A stretch of DNA of 64,000 bases, from NCBI GenBank assembly GCA_900291925.1, contig UWYS01000003.1:868001-932000 (forward strand), in the 5' to 3' direction. The stretch's first letter is position 1. Each line of letters opens with the position of its first letter. This DNA comes from Thecaphora thlaspeos (taxonomy: Eukaryota > Basidiomycota > Ustilaginomycetes > Urocystidales > Glomosporiaceae). A program made the translations under genes and the position numbers. Of the stretch, positions 1-9,671 are shown in pieces. The notes beneath the pieces are model-generated. The model did no database searches and was not told the DNA's origin. It saw only the letters and a list, made by a program, of their open reading frames with translations.

Positions 1-715
1 TGGTGGCGCCGCTGATTGCCCTTCTCCGCATCTCCCTCGTACCGCTCTCGTCACGGCCTTCGATCCCGCATTGTACTTGTACCCGACCCGCACCAACGCA
101 ACACGATAGACGGTCTATTCCCTTCCCTTCCCGTACCCCCATGATCGCCCCCGGTCTGACTTGGAACACCCAAGCTGACAAATTGCACCCACAACAAGAG
201 CAGGACAAGGACAAGGGAAGGAAAGAGAAAACGGCAAGGCGGGCCTATATTCCAGGCGCAGCATGGATATTCGAGGAACCCAAGACGGAAGAGTTTAGGT
301 TAGAGAGCGACAGAGCCTAGGTAGGGGACCTTCCTACGAGCATGGACGTGGAGACAGAGAAGACACTTTTACGAAAAACCGCGGTAGCAACAAGGAGTAA
401 AGACCCAGGGAACAACAAGTGGGTCATCGACGACGTAGAAGACATGACGATAGCAGCGTCGAGACCACTGCGTATCGTCGTCGGATCGTGTGGAGTGACT
501 AGGGAGAAGGAGAACGGGAGGTGATGGCAGCAAACGTCTCCAGAGACGCTGTGCATGGATCCGAAGAGAAAAAGACGTAGAAAGGTAAGATATCTTCGCT
601 CCTAATTCTCATCACGACGCATTCGTGGGATCGGTTCGAATGGCGTCGGACGGAGGGAGGAAGGAGGGGAAGGACTGTTCATCGATCCTCGAGAGGAGAG
701 AGTTGTCGATCTCCT
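1..715. other. left edge, no supported gene
   Basis: I see no recognisable protein here. The open frames are short and of low complexity. The right end is the 3' flank of the minus-strand gene that stops at 716. Confidence 0.5.
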
Positions 716-1632
716 TTAGTTGACGATCGACTGGAGCAGCTTCGGGCCGAAGAGAGCAATGTCCCAAGGGTTGGGCTTGTACGTCTTGTACATCTGCAGG
801 CCCTCGACGACGCCCTCGTCGAGCGTGCCCGAGGGCGCGAGCTTCTTGAAGGCGCTCTTGGTAAGGTCGACGTGGCCCTGCTTGCAGCCGGCGCACTTGT
901 CGATGATGCGGACTGTCGAAAAGATGGAACAGGGAAGGGGAGGTGGAAGGAGAGGGAGAAAGTGGGTCGAGAATCGAGGTCAGCGCGACACTGCAGAAAA
1001 CAGGGGGCGCGACGCGGCGGAAGGGCGATCGCAGACACGTACCCTTGACACATCGGTGGTCGGCCTTCTTGTTGCAGAGCTTGATGAACTCGCCGCACTT
1101 GGGACCCTTGTCCCAGTTCTTGACAACAGCGCCGATGTGGCTCTGCAGTCGATGATGGGAAGGGATAAGAGGAAGCACACGCGTTAGCTTTCGAGGACGC
1201 ACCACGACGAGCAAAGGCACGCGGAAAGCGGACGACGGAACCTACCGAGTTCTCGGGCTGCCAGTTGCCACCTCCGTTGCCGCACTGCGGGTTCTTGAGG
1301 TCATTGGAGGCGTACCAGATGATCTTGATGTCGTCGCTCCACAGCTCGTCCGAGTCGTTGATGCCGATGGTGAAGTGCTGCTTGCCCTTGGTCTTGCGCG
1401 AGTGCTTGTGGTGGTGCTTGGAGCGGCGCATGATGTCGCGCGCCTCGAGCTCCTCGTCGGTGTAGTCGTCGTCGTCGTCGTCGCCAAAGACCGAGTTGAT
1501 GACCTTGATCACGTTGCCGGCCTCATCGAGGTCCTCGGCCTTGGCGGGCGAGGTAACTTCCTCGGACACGACACCGGAGACGCCCGCCATGGCGATCGTG
1601 GCGAGCAGCGCGAGGAGAGAGAGACGTGCCAT
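716..1632 (-). CDS. secreted double-psi beta-barrel (RlpA/barwin-like) protein
   Basis: Three exons join into a 227-residue protein: 1246-1632, 1043-1142 and 716-912. Introns are 103 and 130 bases with GTAGG and GTACGT donors and CAG acceptors. The N-terminus (MARLSLLALLATIAMAG) is a signal peptide. It is followed by an acidic stretch with six Asp in a row, then a dibasic and His/Lys-rich segment (RRSKHHHKHSRKTKGK) that looks like a Kex2-type processing region. The C-terminal ~120 residues contain CGNGGGNW, KCGEFIKLCN, VRIIDKCAGCKQGHVDLT and NPWDIALFGPK. This is the pattern of small fungal DPBB proteins: a Cys-Gly entry, a C-G-x-x-I/V-K strand and a D-K-C-x-x-C...DL core. Such proteins are secreted, and some act at the wall or during host contact. 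No catalytic activity can be assigned. The splice pattern restores one continuous domain, so I trust it; the role is unknown. Confidence 0.82.
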
Positions 1633-3399
1633 ATTGTTAGGTGCTGGTTGCCGTTAAGTAATGATGCGTGGAGGGTGGGAGGGGCGTTGTTGGATGGTTG
1701 GGAAATGCCGTGAGAAATGACTGTGGTCGAAAGACTAGGAACGGGAGGGGGAATGAAACAGTCGGAAAGGTAGCGTTGATGGAGGGTGGAAGAGTAGGAG
1801 AAGGTGAGAAGAGGAGCCGAGCTTATAGCTTCAGTGAGTGTTGGTGGTGGGACGGAGAGAGGAACGGACAAGGTCGGCTTAGTAGCAGCACCACGACCGA
1901 AGCGGGCAGGCAGGCGGGCGGGCGGCAGGAATGGAGCGGAACGACGCCATCGACCCCGCGGCCTGGCGCGGCATGGAGGGCGGCACGGACAAGAGGGCCG
2001 TAGGGCTACGTCCCGCATCGCACCGGAGGCGAGAACACAACAGGCGACGATGATGACCATGGCGCTGCCCATCCTCCGTCCTACCTGCCGCACCGTACAG
2101 TACCACTTAGACGACATCAGAGGAGAATCTTCCTCGATGGTGGTGCATCGTGATCGTCAATCGCTGCACCGTATCTATGTACAGCTGTACAGTACTGTAG
2201 CGAACGCACGACGTTGGCGGAGAGTTTGCGGCCGCATCACAGTTTGACGAGCGGGGAGGCGTCAACTGGGGTAAAAAGCATGGAGCGAGGATGGCCTCCT
2301 TCAAGTGCTGATGCTTGAGCGGCCTATGCTCGAGACTCGTCCTCTTCAGGGGTCCAGAGGGAGGAGGGCCAAAGGGGAGGGGGCATTGGAGGCATCCGAG
2401 AAGGGGGCGGAGCTTGTCGCGTTGGCATCGTCACCACCACGCCCCTTTCGCCCCTTTTCGTAGAGCTAAGGGCGCTTACTGTCGTAGCTTTGTAGCGTCA
2501 GCTTTGTCGCTGTAGGGCGTGCTGTGGCGGAGAAAGACACCAGAGTTGCGCGAAGTGAAAGAGCGCAAGTACTGACACTGTAGTTGGAGCACTCATGAGT
2601 GCACTAACTACTGGAGCCCTTGGTTCGGTAGCTTGCGGGATCGAAGCCCGGCACATGCCACCGAATATAGACGGCCGCAGCTCGCCAAGGCGGGCTGGCT
2701 GGCTGTCTGTCTGATGCACGTCGATCTGGTTGACACGCCCAGCAACAGCCGCCCTACACTACCTCTGCGGGGTGAGGAGACAGGCAACGCCAGCGGCTTT
2801 GTGGTCCGCTGGCAGTCGCGCGACCGGACTCTACGCCCCTCCCTTTTCCGCTCCGCAAGGTAATCGGAACGCTTCGCGCAGCACAGCTAGATACGTCCGC
2901 CCCACCGTCTAGTCGCCCCATCTACCTGGAGGGGCAGTCTCGATGAGCACGATCGGCCAGTTCGAGGCGCACAGAGACAGGCGGAAGGCTGGTTGGGAGA
3001 GACAACGAGTGCCAACTAATACGATGACAGTGCGAGATGAGGTTTGGCGGCGGGTGGTCGAAGATGAGAAGGCGTTACCGTATTTGCACGGCAATTTTTA
3101 TCGCCCTTTCCGATGCTCCGTTCCGCCAGCCAACCAAGAGGTTTACTTTCACCCTCGCAAGGCGATCCTTTGTCGGGGCGCAAGGCTTGTCTCGACGCCG
3201 TGGGACCACGCCACCGTCTGGCGTCGAGTTTGCAGGTCTAGCCTCATCCACACACGATCAACAGGCGTCGCAGACTTCCTGTCGTGACTTTGTTTACACG
3301 CACGGGCAGACGTTCAGGGAGCTTGACCTCTGCATTGACGGCCGTGAGGCCCAGGAATAGCAAAGCGCACGCGGATGCCTCCAACAGCGGTCTCAGAGA
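1633..3399. other. intergenic, no supported gene
   Basis: This holds the promoter side of the secreted DPBB gene (left) and the 3' flank of TIM21 (right). A 114-codon frame at 2943-3287 (+) has no recognisable motif. I see no RNA gene or mobile element. Confidence 0.45.
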
Positions 3400-4813
3400 T
3401 CATCTCTCCACCTCGCCCTTCTTGCGTACAATCCACACCCGCTCTCGCACCGTCGCGCTCGAACTCGGGATGTCGACAAAGAAGTGCCTGTACTGCAGCG
3501 TCCCATTCTCGTCCTGCCACGGCCGAGACCAGCAAGGCAAGGCAAAGCACACGACGAGGTCAGCGATCATCTCGAAGAGGCGTTTAGGGTCGTCCCCACT
3601 CCGAAACAGCTGAGCTTACCCTTTCCAGCTCTGCGTGGACCTCGCCCGAGGACCAGGTGCCCGGCTCTCTCTTGTTCGACGTCAGCTTGCCGAGCGCACC
3701 GCCACCACCGCGGCCGAGCCCGGCCAGGCCACCAAAGCTGTAGCTCCACGCGCTGGACAGGGCAGATCCGATCGCCGAGGGCTCCGAGCTCTGCTTCGAC
3801 TGCGGATCCGCCTCGAGGGCGTCGCTCAGACGCACCGCCTCCTCTTCGCCCCCTTGGAAAAGCCCCAACTGCTCGCCCGCCCACTCGCCGCCTTCCTGGA
3901 TCTTCATGCCGGCCCACTTGCCGGCCTCGACGATGTGGTACCTGGTCGTGTCCCAGAGCGTCAGGTCCCGATCCTTGTCCCTCGCTTCAACAAAGAAGCG
4001 CAGCAGCATCTTCTCCTGGCCCGTCTTCTCGTCGTTATACGAGTACGATGCTACCGATCGCGACCTCCGGCCTCGAGCCGGCGGGTTGAGCGGCGAGGGT
4101 GACGCCGTCGTTGCGAAGGCGGACGAGGTGTGGAAGCGGTAGGGCGGCAGCAGGTGCTGTGCCACGGTCGAGCTCTTCTGCACTCGCTTGCAGGCATCGC
4201 CAAAGACTACCGTCGGGCTGTTCTTGGCGAAGAGCTCGGTAGAGAGTGCGTAGACCAGGACAAAGGTGAGCGCCGCGCCGCCGGCGATAAAGACGGTCCT
4301 CGACAACTGGACCGTAGCACGGGCGACCTTTTCACCACCCCTGAGGTCCTTCCATCGTTTCCCTGAGCCGGTCCACCGATCGATGACGCCTCCTCCGCCT
4401 CCAGCGCCGCCGACCGACAGTCCGCCTACGCCCAGGGGCATCGAGCCAGTGCGCCCGCCGGCAGCAGCGTTGAGGGCCGCCTCGGCGGTAGCATTGAATC
4501 TCGGCCTCTCCTGGGCTTGAGAGAGCGACGAATCTGGAGATCTGTTCGAGGATGAAGATGCACGGAGGCCGTCCAGGATCTGTCGTTGCTCGAAAGCGGC
4601 CTTTGAGGACTTGGTGTTGACGACCCTAACGAAGGGTTTCCTCGAGGATCCAGCTCCAGGATCCTGTGCGAGCATGCGCGAAGTGTGTAAGCGTCGGGCG
4701 AGCCTTGTAATGTTGCGAGGAGACTGAAGCTGCAGCGCGGAGTCGCCGCAGCAGATGCGGACGGCGAGGTGAGCGGCCCTCCCGGAGGAGACGGAGCAGA
4801 TCGCCCGGGCCAT
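3400..4813 (-). CDS. TIM21: mitochondrial import inner membrane translocase subunit Tim21
   Basis: Two exons (3620-4813 and 3400-3513; 106-base intron, GTAAGC donor, GGCAG acceptor) give 435 residues. Tim21 is an inner-membrane subunit of the TIM23 presequence translocase that contacts TOM through its intermembrane-space domain. The N-terminus is Arg-rich with few acids (RLARRLHTSRM), a typical matrix presequence. A low-complexity linker follows, then one membrane span near residue 200 (FIAGGAALTFVLVYALSTELF), then the Tim21 core: SPTVVFGDACKRV, MLLRFFVEARDKDRDLTLW, a Gly/Ser-rich insertion, and GEVHAELERDENG, LQYRHFFVDIP and RVWIVRKKGEVER across the splice junction. The core is recognisable only when spliced. 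It is longer than yeast Tim21 because of the N-terminal linker and the internal Gly-rich insertion. It is divergent from the Yippee gene. Confidence 0.88.
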
Positions 4814-5885
4814 CGCAAGCTGTCTGACCGGGCTTTGGCGCCGGAGATGATAGGTAGGGATGGTGTTGCAAAATCCTCAGGGAGGGAGAGGATTGGTCGG
4901 GTGTTTGCCGTTGCGGTGCGGAGGAGGAGGGGGAGGACGAGGACGAGGACGAAGAAGAAATGGCCGTGGGCGTGCGCCCTGCACGAGACGACGTCACGGC
5001 CCTGGAACCGGCTCCGGCTCCGGCACTGCTCGCCCGCGGATTGTTGGGTCCGTGCGGCCGCGCTGCCCCAAAAAAAAATAGAAAAAAAAGGTGGGGAGCC
5101 AGGTTGGGAGGGCAAGGACCCTGAACCCTCCTCGCCTTGCCTCGCCGCCGTGCCGCCCTTGCCGGAACCAGCCGACGTGGGAGGCGGAAAGCAAGCACCA
5201 TCACCACCACCACCACCGCCTGCTCGCCCTCTCCTCCCGCCAGCGGGACGCAAGATGGGCGGGGCGCGGTGGGGATCAGGTACATGCGGGAGTATCGAGT
5301 GGATAGAGTGGGTCGCAAGAGGCCAGCACGGCCACCGCCCCGGTGCATGGTGTAGTTGTATGCTCGATTGCCAGGAGGGCTAAATAGGTCGAGGGCGGGA
5401 GTGTAGGGGCGGCGCATGCTCTTGCCCTTCGGCCTTTGTCTTCGTCCGCCTGCCTCAGCTCACACGAAAGCACAAAGTCCGCAACTTAGCTCGAGAGCTC
5501 GTTGCCCTCCCACCACCACCAGCAAGCCTCGCCCATCATCCCCCTCACACCCTTCTCCCTCTCCCTGTGCTCCTGTCAAGCTCGACCCGCTCCCCTCCCG
5601 GTTCCGCGCCCACCGGCAGCTCGGTCTAGCGCATTCTATCGACGACTCAATCCGCAACCGCGCCATCTGGTCTGCGCCCTCGGTATAACCATCCTTCACG
5701 GTGACTTGCACTCTGGCTAGATCTCATCCCTGTTGCTGCTGCTGCTGCGCCGATCGACTTATTCTCTAGCTCGCCCCACACATCGTCACATACGCTCTAA
5801 GCTCCACCAATTCTCGTAGCAGCATACCTTCGTCCTCCCGCAAGCCTCACCCGGTCCCTCCTCGCGAGAAGCGCCATCGAGCAAG
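4814..5885. other. divergent promoter region between TIM21 and the Yippee gene
   Basis: About 1.07 kb between two start codons facing away from each other. The right half is strongly pyrimidine-rich, as expected of a transcribed leader before the ATG at 5886. No gene seen. Confidence 0.5.
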
Positions 5886-6344
5886 ATGGGCATGACTCAC
5901 AAGGAGTACCTCGTCTCGAACCGCATCTTTGGCTGCAAGGCGTGCAAGACGCACCTCACCACCATCGAAAGCCTCATCAGCCGTGCCTTCAACGGCCAGC
6001 ACGGTCGTGCCTACCTCTTCGATGCCGTCACCAACGTTGACCTAGGCGAGGCCGACGATCGCCACATGACGACCGGGCTACACACGGTGCGCGACATCTA
6101 CTGCGTTAAGTGCCACACGGTCCTGGGTTGGAAATATGTAAGTGCGTCATGGGCGGGCGAGCGTTCATGGTGCTAGCCGGAGGAAGCTAGGCTGAAGGGC
6201 TACAACTTACGCATACACACACGCCTTTTGGCTCTCGAACCTTGACATCGCTGTTCCGGACAGGACAAGGCCTATGTGACCGGGGAAAAGTACAAGGAGG
6301 GCAAGTTCATCCTCGAAAAGGAGCTCACCATGGATGTCCAGTGA
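5886..6344 (+). CDS. Yippee-like zinc-binding protein (Moh1/YPEL family)
   Basis: Two exons (5886-6137 and 6264-6344; 126-base intron, GTAAGT donor, ACAG acceptor) give 110 residues, the usual Yippee length. The zinc ligands are two CxxC pairs, FGCKACKTHL near residue 16 and IYCVKCHTVLGWKY near residue 75. Signature segments GLHTVRDIYC and KYKEGKFILEKELTMD are present, the second encoded by exon 2 (DKAYVTGEKYKEGKF). Yippee proteins are small, highly conserved eukaryotic zinc proteins; yeast Moh1 is associated with survival in stationary phase and with the GID ubiquitin ligase. The start fits the family exactly, with a short N-terminal tail before the first CxxC. Confidence 0.95.
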
Positions 6345-7028
6345 GGCCGCGTACCCTGGCCGCACAGAGAAAGCGTCCCTAGCCCGTCCTTGCCCTGCCC
6401 ACATCTGCCAACATCTTATCCCGGCCTTCTTCTCAGCGTCCCGCTATCCATAGTGGCGGCGTCGGGCCCGCATCACTTTGACCGCCAAACGCTACAGTCC
6501 TTACCGTACGTCGTCCGATTCCCTTCAGACGCCTCTCGCGCTCAAGAATGAGATTAGCGACGCCCGAGCCCTGATATACGACACCTGACAGACTTTACCT
6601 TCACATCAATAACGGCCGGCTAGGCACGCAAGAGCGAACCATGGAGGCCGCAGCTGGATGCCGAGATACGAGACGAGAGGCTCCCATTGCTACACCCACA
6701 CAGCTACCCCATCAGCCAACGACCACAAATTCAAGCACGCCCGTCCGTATCGGCCGCGCCTTCAGTCGGTCCAAGACCGCCATCGCGACAGCCATCTGGG
6801 ACGACACATCAGGCTTTTGCTCGCAGAGATCGGGATCGAGGAAGTCTTCCTCGCCGTACCGGCATCATCGGTCAGACATTCCACGAGGTGCTCGTTTTTT
6901 CTCCCTGCCTCCTATAGGCCCCCGCCCGCCGTTGCGGCAGCAGCTGCTGGGACAGCGACACCCGAGTCGAATCGACGGTCGCGTATTGGGCCGCGCTCGA
7001 CCCATGTCCCCACGCTGTCGAAAGAAAG

Positions 7029-7429
7029 ATGGCTTCCTATCTCACCGAGGTGAGCCGCTCGCCAGGTGGATGTCACAATGACTGTCAATTCGCTGCGGGA
7101 GACTTGGTCTTGGTAGCGGCGTATGTACTGTAGCGTCGACGCTAGCTGGTTGATGATCTTGTTGTGTATCGGTACCTCACAACGGGGGGACGTCGGATGC
7201 CCGCAGTTGGGCGTCGGGTTGCGCCGATCCTCTCTTCTAGTTGCAATACAAGCCCGCTCTACCGAGCGCCAGACTCATTGATGGCCGACGGGCAGTCAGA
7301 CATGCAAAGACGACATTGGTGTGTTGGATGAAGGTGTTGAGGGTCGACGACGAGGGCGCGCCGCTGTGTGGAAGTTGGCCGCTGCTGTGGGTCGGAGGCG
7401 GTTCAGGCAGGCAGGAGAACAAGGCTTGA
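7029..7429 (+). CDS. possible small two-exon protein of unknown function
   Basis: A 7-codon first exon at 7029-7049 (MASYLTE) ends at a GTGAGC donor. A good acceptor (CTCTTCTAG) at 7240 opens an in-frame 63-codon exon at 7241-7429 beginning LQYKPALPSARLIDGRR. The joined product is 69 residues. I do not recognise it. In favour: canonical splice sites whose phases match, a plausible ATG, and a 191-base intron. Against: the C-terminal half is Gly/Trp-rich and may be chance, and the next intron could lie earlier than the stop. It sits alone between the Yippee gene and the surface-protein gene on the same strand. Confidence 0.25.
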
Positions 7430-7475
7430 CAGAAGGATCGCCAAGGCAGGCTGCGAGGCGGAGCGAGGGGAGAAA

Positions 7476-7476
<1 letters not shown>

Positions 7477-7510
<34 letters not shown>
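7477..7510. repeat. (GGCA)n microsatellite
   Basis: About eight perfect tetranucleotide units, followed directly by a short GC run. Confidence 0.9.
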
Positions 7511-7769
7511 CGCGCGCGCCAGAGTCAAGAGAGTTCTCGAGAGGGAAAAGGGGCGCGGCTGCTTGTATGCCCCTCTGACTTGAATTTGAACAATTTGCGA
7601 TTTGCGCGCCACCGCTCCGCCGCCCGCCGCCCGCTGTTTGCTTAGGCTCTGAGCCAGTGTGCCCATGTGTGCTGGCTGTCGCCCCTCGGCCGCCGCTGCT
7701 GTCGGCCCCCCTCGGCGTCGCCGTCGTCGCCATCACCGACCCCACTGCCAACCACCATCCCCCTTCCAT

Positions 7770-7800
7770 CTCGCCCTCGCCCTCGCCCTCGCCCTCGCCC
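7770..7800. repeat. (CTCGCC)n minisatellite in leader
   Basis: About five copies of a CTCGCC hexamer, roughly 300 bases upstream of the ATG at 8091. Confidence 0.85.
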
Positions 7801-8090
7801 TTGCTCCCCGTGTCCGCTCCCACCCCCATCCCCTCTCCACGCTCCTACGCTCTCTTGCACGCATCATCAGCCTCCTCCCACGAGCACTCTCCTTTACCAG
7901 CCCGCACCAACAATCCTCGAAACCCACCCTCACCACCGCCACCACCAGACCACCCTGCTCCCCTCGTGCTCTGTCCGGTACAGCACACGCTCCAGGAAAG
8001 CCTTCCGACCCTCAAGCCCTCGCTCAACTTAGCCGCCCAAACGTACCCACAGTCGCAGCAGCGACTGGCACGCGCTACACCTCGCCCCAG

Positions 8091-9035
8091 ATGAAGTTCT
8101 ACTCGACCGTCGCGTCCATCGCCCTCCTCGGCGCCGGCCTCGCCCTTGCCCAGAACACCGCCACCACCGCGAGCACCACCACCACATCCGCCATCCCCAC
8201 CGACCTCACCTCCTCCTGCCAGACCTTCCTCGCCACGCTCAACACCGACACAAAGATCTCGGCCTGCACGGGCCCCCTCGTCGACGCCACAAGGGCCTAC
8301 TCGGCCGCCGCGACGAACAAGACAACCTCCAGCACCTCCTCAAAGATCGACTCGACCCTCTTCAGCCTCTGCGGCGAGAGCAACGGCTGCGACGCCGACC
8401 TCATCCGCTCCTACCTCGACTCCTTCTGGCAGAGCTGCCACACCGACATCCAGGAGAGCAGGCCAAAGATCGGTGACTACTATGACAACCTCTACATGAT
8501 CACCCCGCTCAGGAACGCCATCTGCTCCACCGACTCGACCGGCGGATACTGCCTCAAGACGATCGCCAAGGCCGCCTCGTCGGCCAGCATCGTCTCGCGG
8601 AGATCGTTCGTCGCCGACGACGACCTCGCGCTGCAACGACGCCAGGCGGCTGACCAGATCGACGACCTGGCCGACAGCGTCAGCGACGAGACGGCCGCCG
8701 CCGACGTCACCAACTCCAACACCGCCTTCCTCTACCTGAGCGACAAGACGCCCAAGTCGATCCTCTGCTCCGAGTGTTCGCGCAACATTCTCGCCTCGTA
8801 CATCGAGTTTGAGACGTCCATCCCCTACGGCATCGGCCTCCAGAACTCGGACAAGCTCAAGGTCCAGAGCAGCATCTTCAAGGCCTACACGGACACCTGC
8901 GGCACCTCGGCCGTCAGCAACCTCAAGCAGATTGCCGGCGTCTCCGCCCTCGACGCCGCGACCCGCGGCCAGGCGGCCGTCCTGACCATCACCTTCGCAG
9001 CCGCTGCCGTCGTTGGCATCGTCACGATGCTCTGA
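8091..9035 (+). CDS. secreted, cysteine-rich, probably GPI-anchored surface protein (DUF7729-like)
   Basis: A single exon encodes 314 residues. The ATG at 8091 is chosen because it begins a clear signal peptide (MKFYSTVASIALLGAGLALA); the frame is open further upstream but only through a low-complexity leader. After a Thr/Ser-rich spacer come ten cysteines in a mostly alpha-like context (SSCQTFLATL, SLCGESNGCDADL, FWQSCHTDIQ, GGYCLKTIAK, SILCSECSRN, DTCGTSAV). Two dibasic sites (SRRSF, LQRRQA) suggest Kex2 cleavage between the halves. The last ~20 residues are hydrophobic (AAVLTITFAAAAVVGIVTML), as in GPI-attachment signals. The overall design fits the fungal secreted-protein family I know as DUF7729; that label is from memory. 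No enzymatic role is known. Confidence 0.8.
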   Translation: MKFYSTVASIALLGAGLALAQNTATTASTTTTSAIPTDLTSSCQTFLATLNTDTKISACTGPLVDATRAYSAAATNKTTSSTSSKIDSTLFSLCGESNGCDADLIRSYLDSFWQSCHTDIQESRPKIGDYYDNLYMITPLRNAICSTDSTGGYCLKTIAKAASSASIVSRRSFVADDDLALQRRQAADQIDDLADSVSDETAAADVTNSNTAFLYLSDKTPKSILCSECSRNILASYIEFETSIPYGIGLQNSDKLKVQSSIFKAYTDTCGTSAVSNLKQIAGVSALDAATRGQAAVLTITFAAAAVVGIVTML

Positions 9036-9671
9036 GCGCGTGCGAGACGTACCATTCAGAGGATCGGCCGAGACGGTACCTTGGAGCGGCTGAGCGGCGA
9101 AGAGACAGCGATGCGGCGCCTACCAACCTCTCCCTCCTTCCCAGCCACGGTCGCCTCTCCCACACGCATCTCTAGCTTCCGCTCCTCACTCCTTTCGACG
9201 TGTCATACTGAGCAACGGGTTCCCAGAGTACACACATCACCATACAACCCCCCTTCTTTATTCTGCTGGACGCACCTCTCGGCCCTCTTGTCTCACTCTT
9301 TCCCCTTCCTTATCTTCGTCTTCCGCTGTGCTAGCTACGTCCCTCGTCTTTTTTTTTTTTTTTTCCTTTTCTTTTCGCATCTTGTTGTTTGTCGTCTTTC
9401 CATTCGAGCTGCGATCCACCCTTTGCAAGGGACCCGGACACGCGCGGAGACGTCGCAGGGTGGCACGTCACCCCCGGCCTCTATCTTTTTAGTTTTGTTG
9501 AATTGGAAACTTGTACTTCTTCATACCTCTCCCGCTCGATCGTTGTGATTCTCGCAAGAGAGATGGAGGGAGAGAGGACGAAAAGTGTGGGTGCGTGTGT
9601 GATTCACTACATTTGCTTCGTTGTCGTATAGGGACGACTTTGATGGTGAGACGACATGGAGAAATGTGGGA
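9036..9671. other. convergent 3' region
   Basis: Tail-to-tail spacer between the surface-protein gene (+) and the paraoxonase-like gene (-). It contains a T-rich tract near 9348-9370 and no gene. Confidence 0.5.

Larger units (their letters stand above)
6345..8090. other. intergenic; one doubtful small gene and simple repeats
   Basis: Apart from the low-confidence two-exon gene at 7029-7429, I see a GGCA tetranucleotide run at about 7477-7510 and a CTCGCC hexamer run at 7770-7800. The right third is a C/T-rich leader for the gene starting at 8091. A frame at 6641-7081 has no recognisable motif. Confidence 0.4.

Noticed and set aside
2600..2719. tRNA-like boxes (minus-strand GGGCTTCGATCCC and an upstream A-box-like stretch)
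   Set aside because: The T-stem lacks the conserved closing G-C pair and no acceptor stem can be formed.
2943..3287. 114-codon plus-strand frame
   Set aside because: Composition is not obviously random, but there is no motif, no splice support and no leader; left unannotated.
7659..8090. upstream 144-codon extension of the surface-protein frame
   Set aside because: It is hexamer-repeat leader, and the signal peptide begins at the ATG at 8091.
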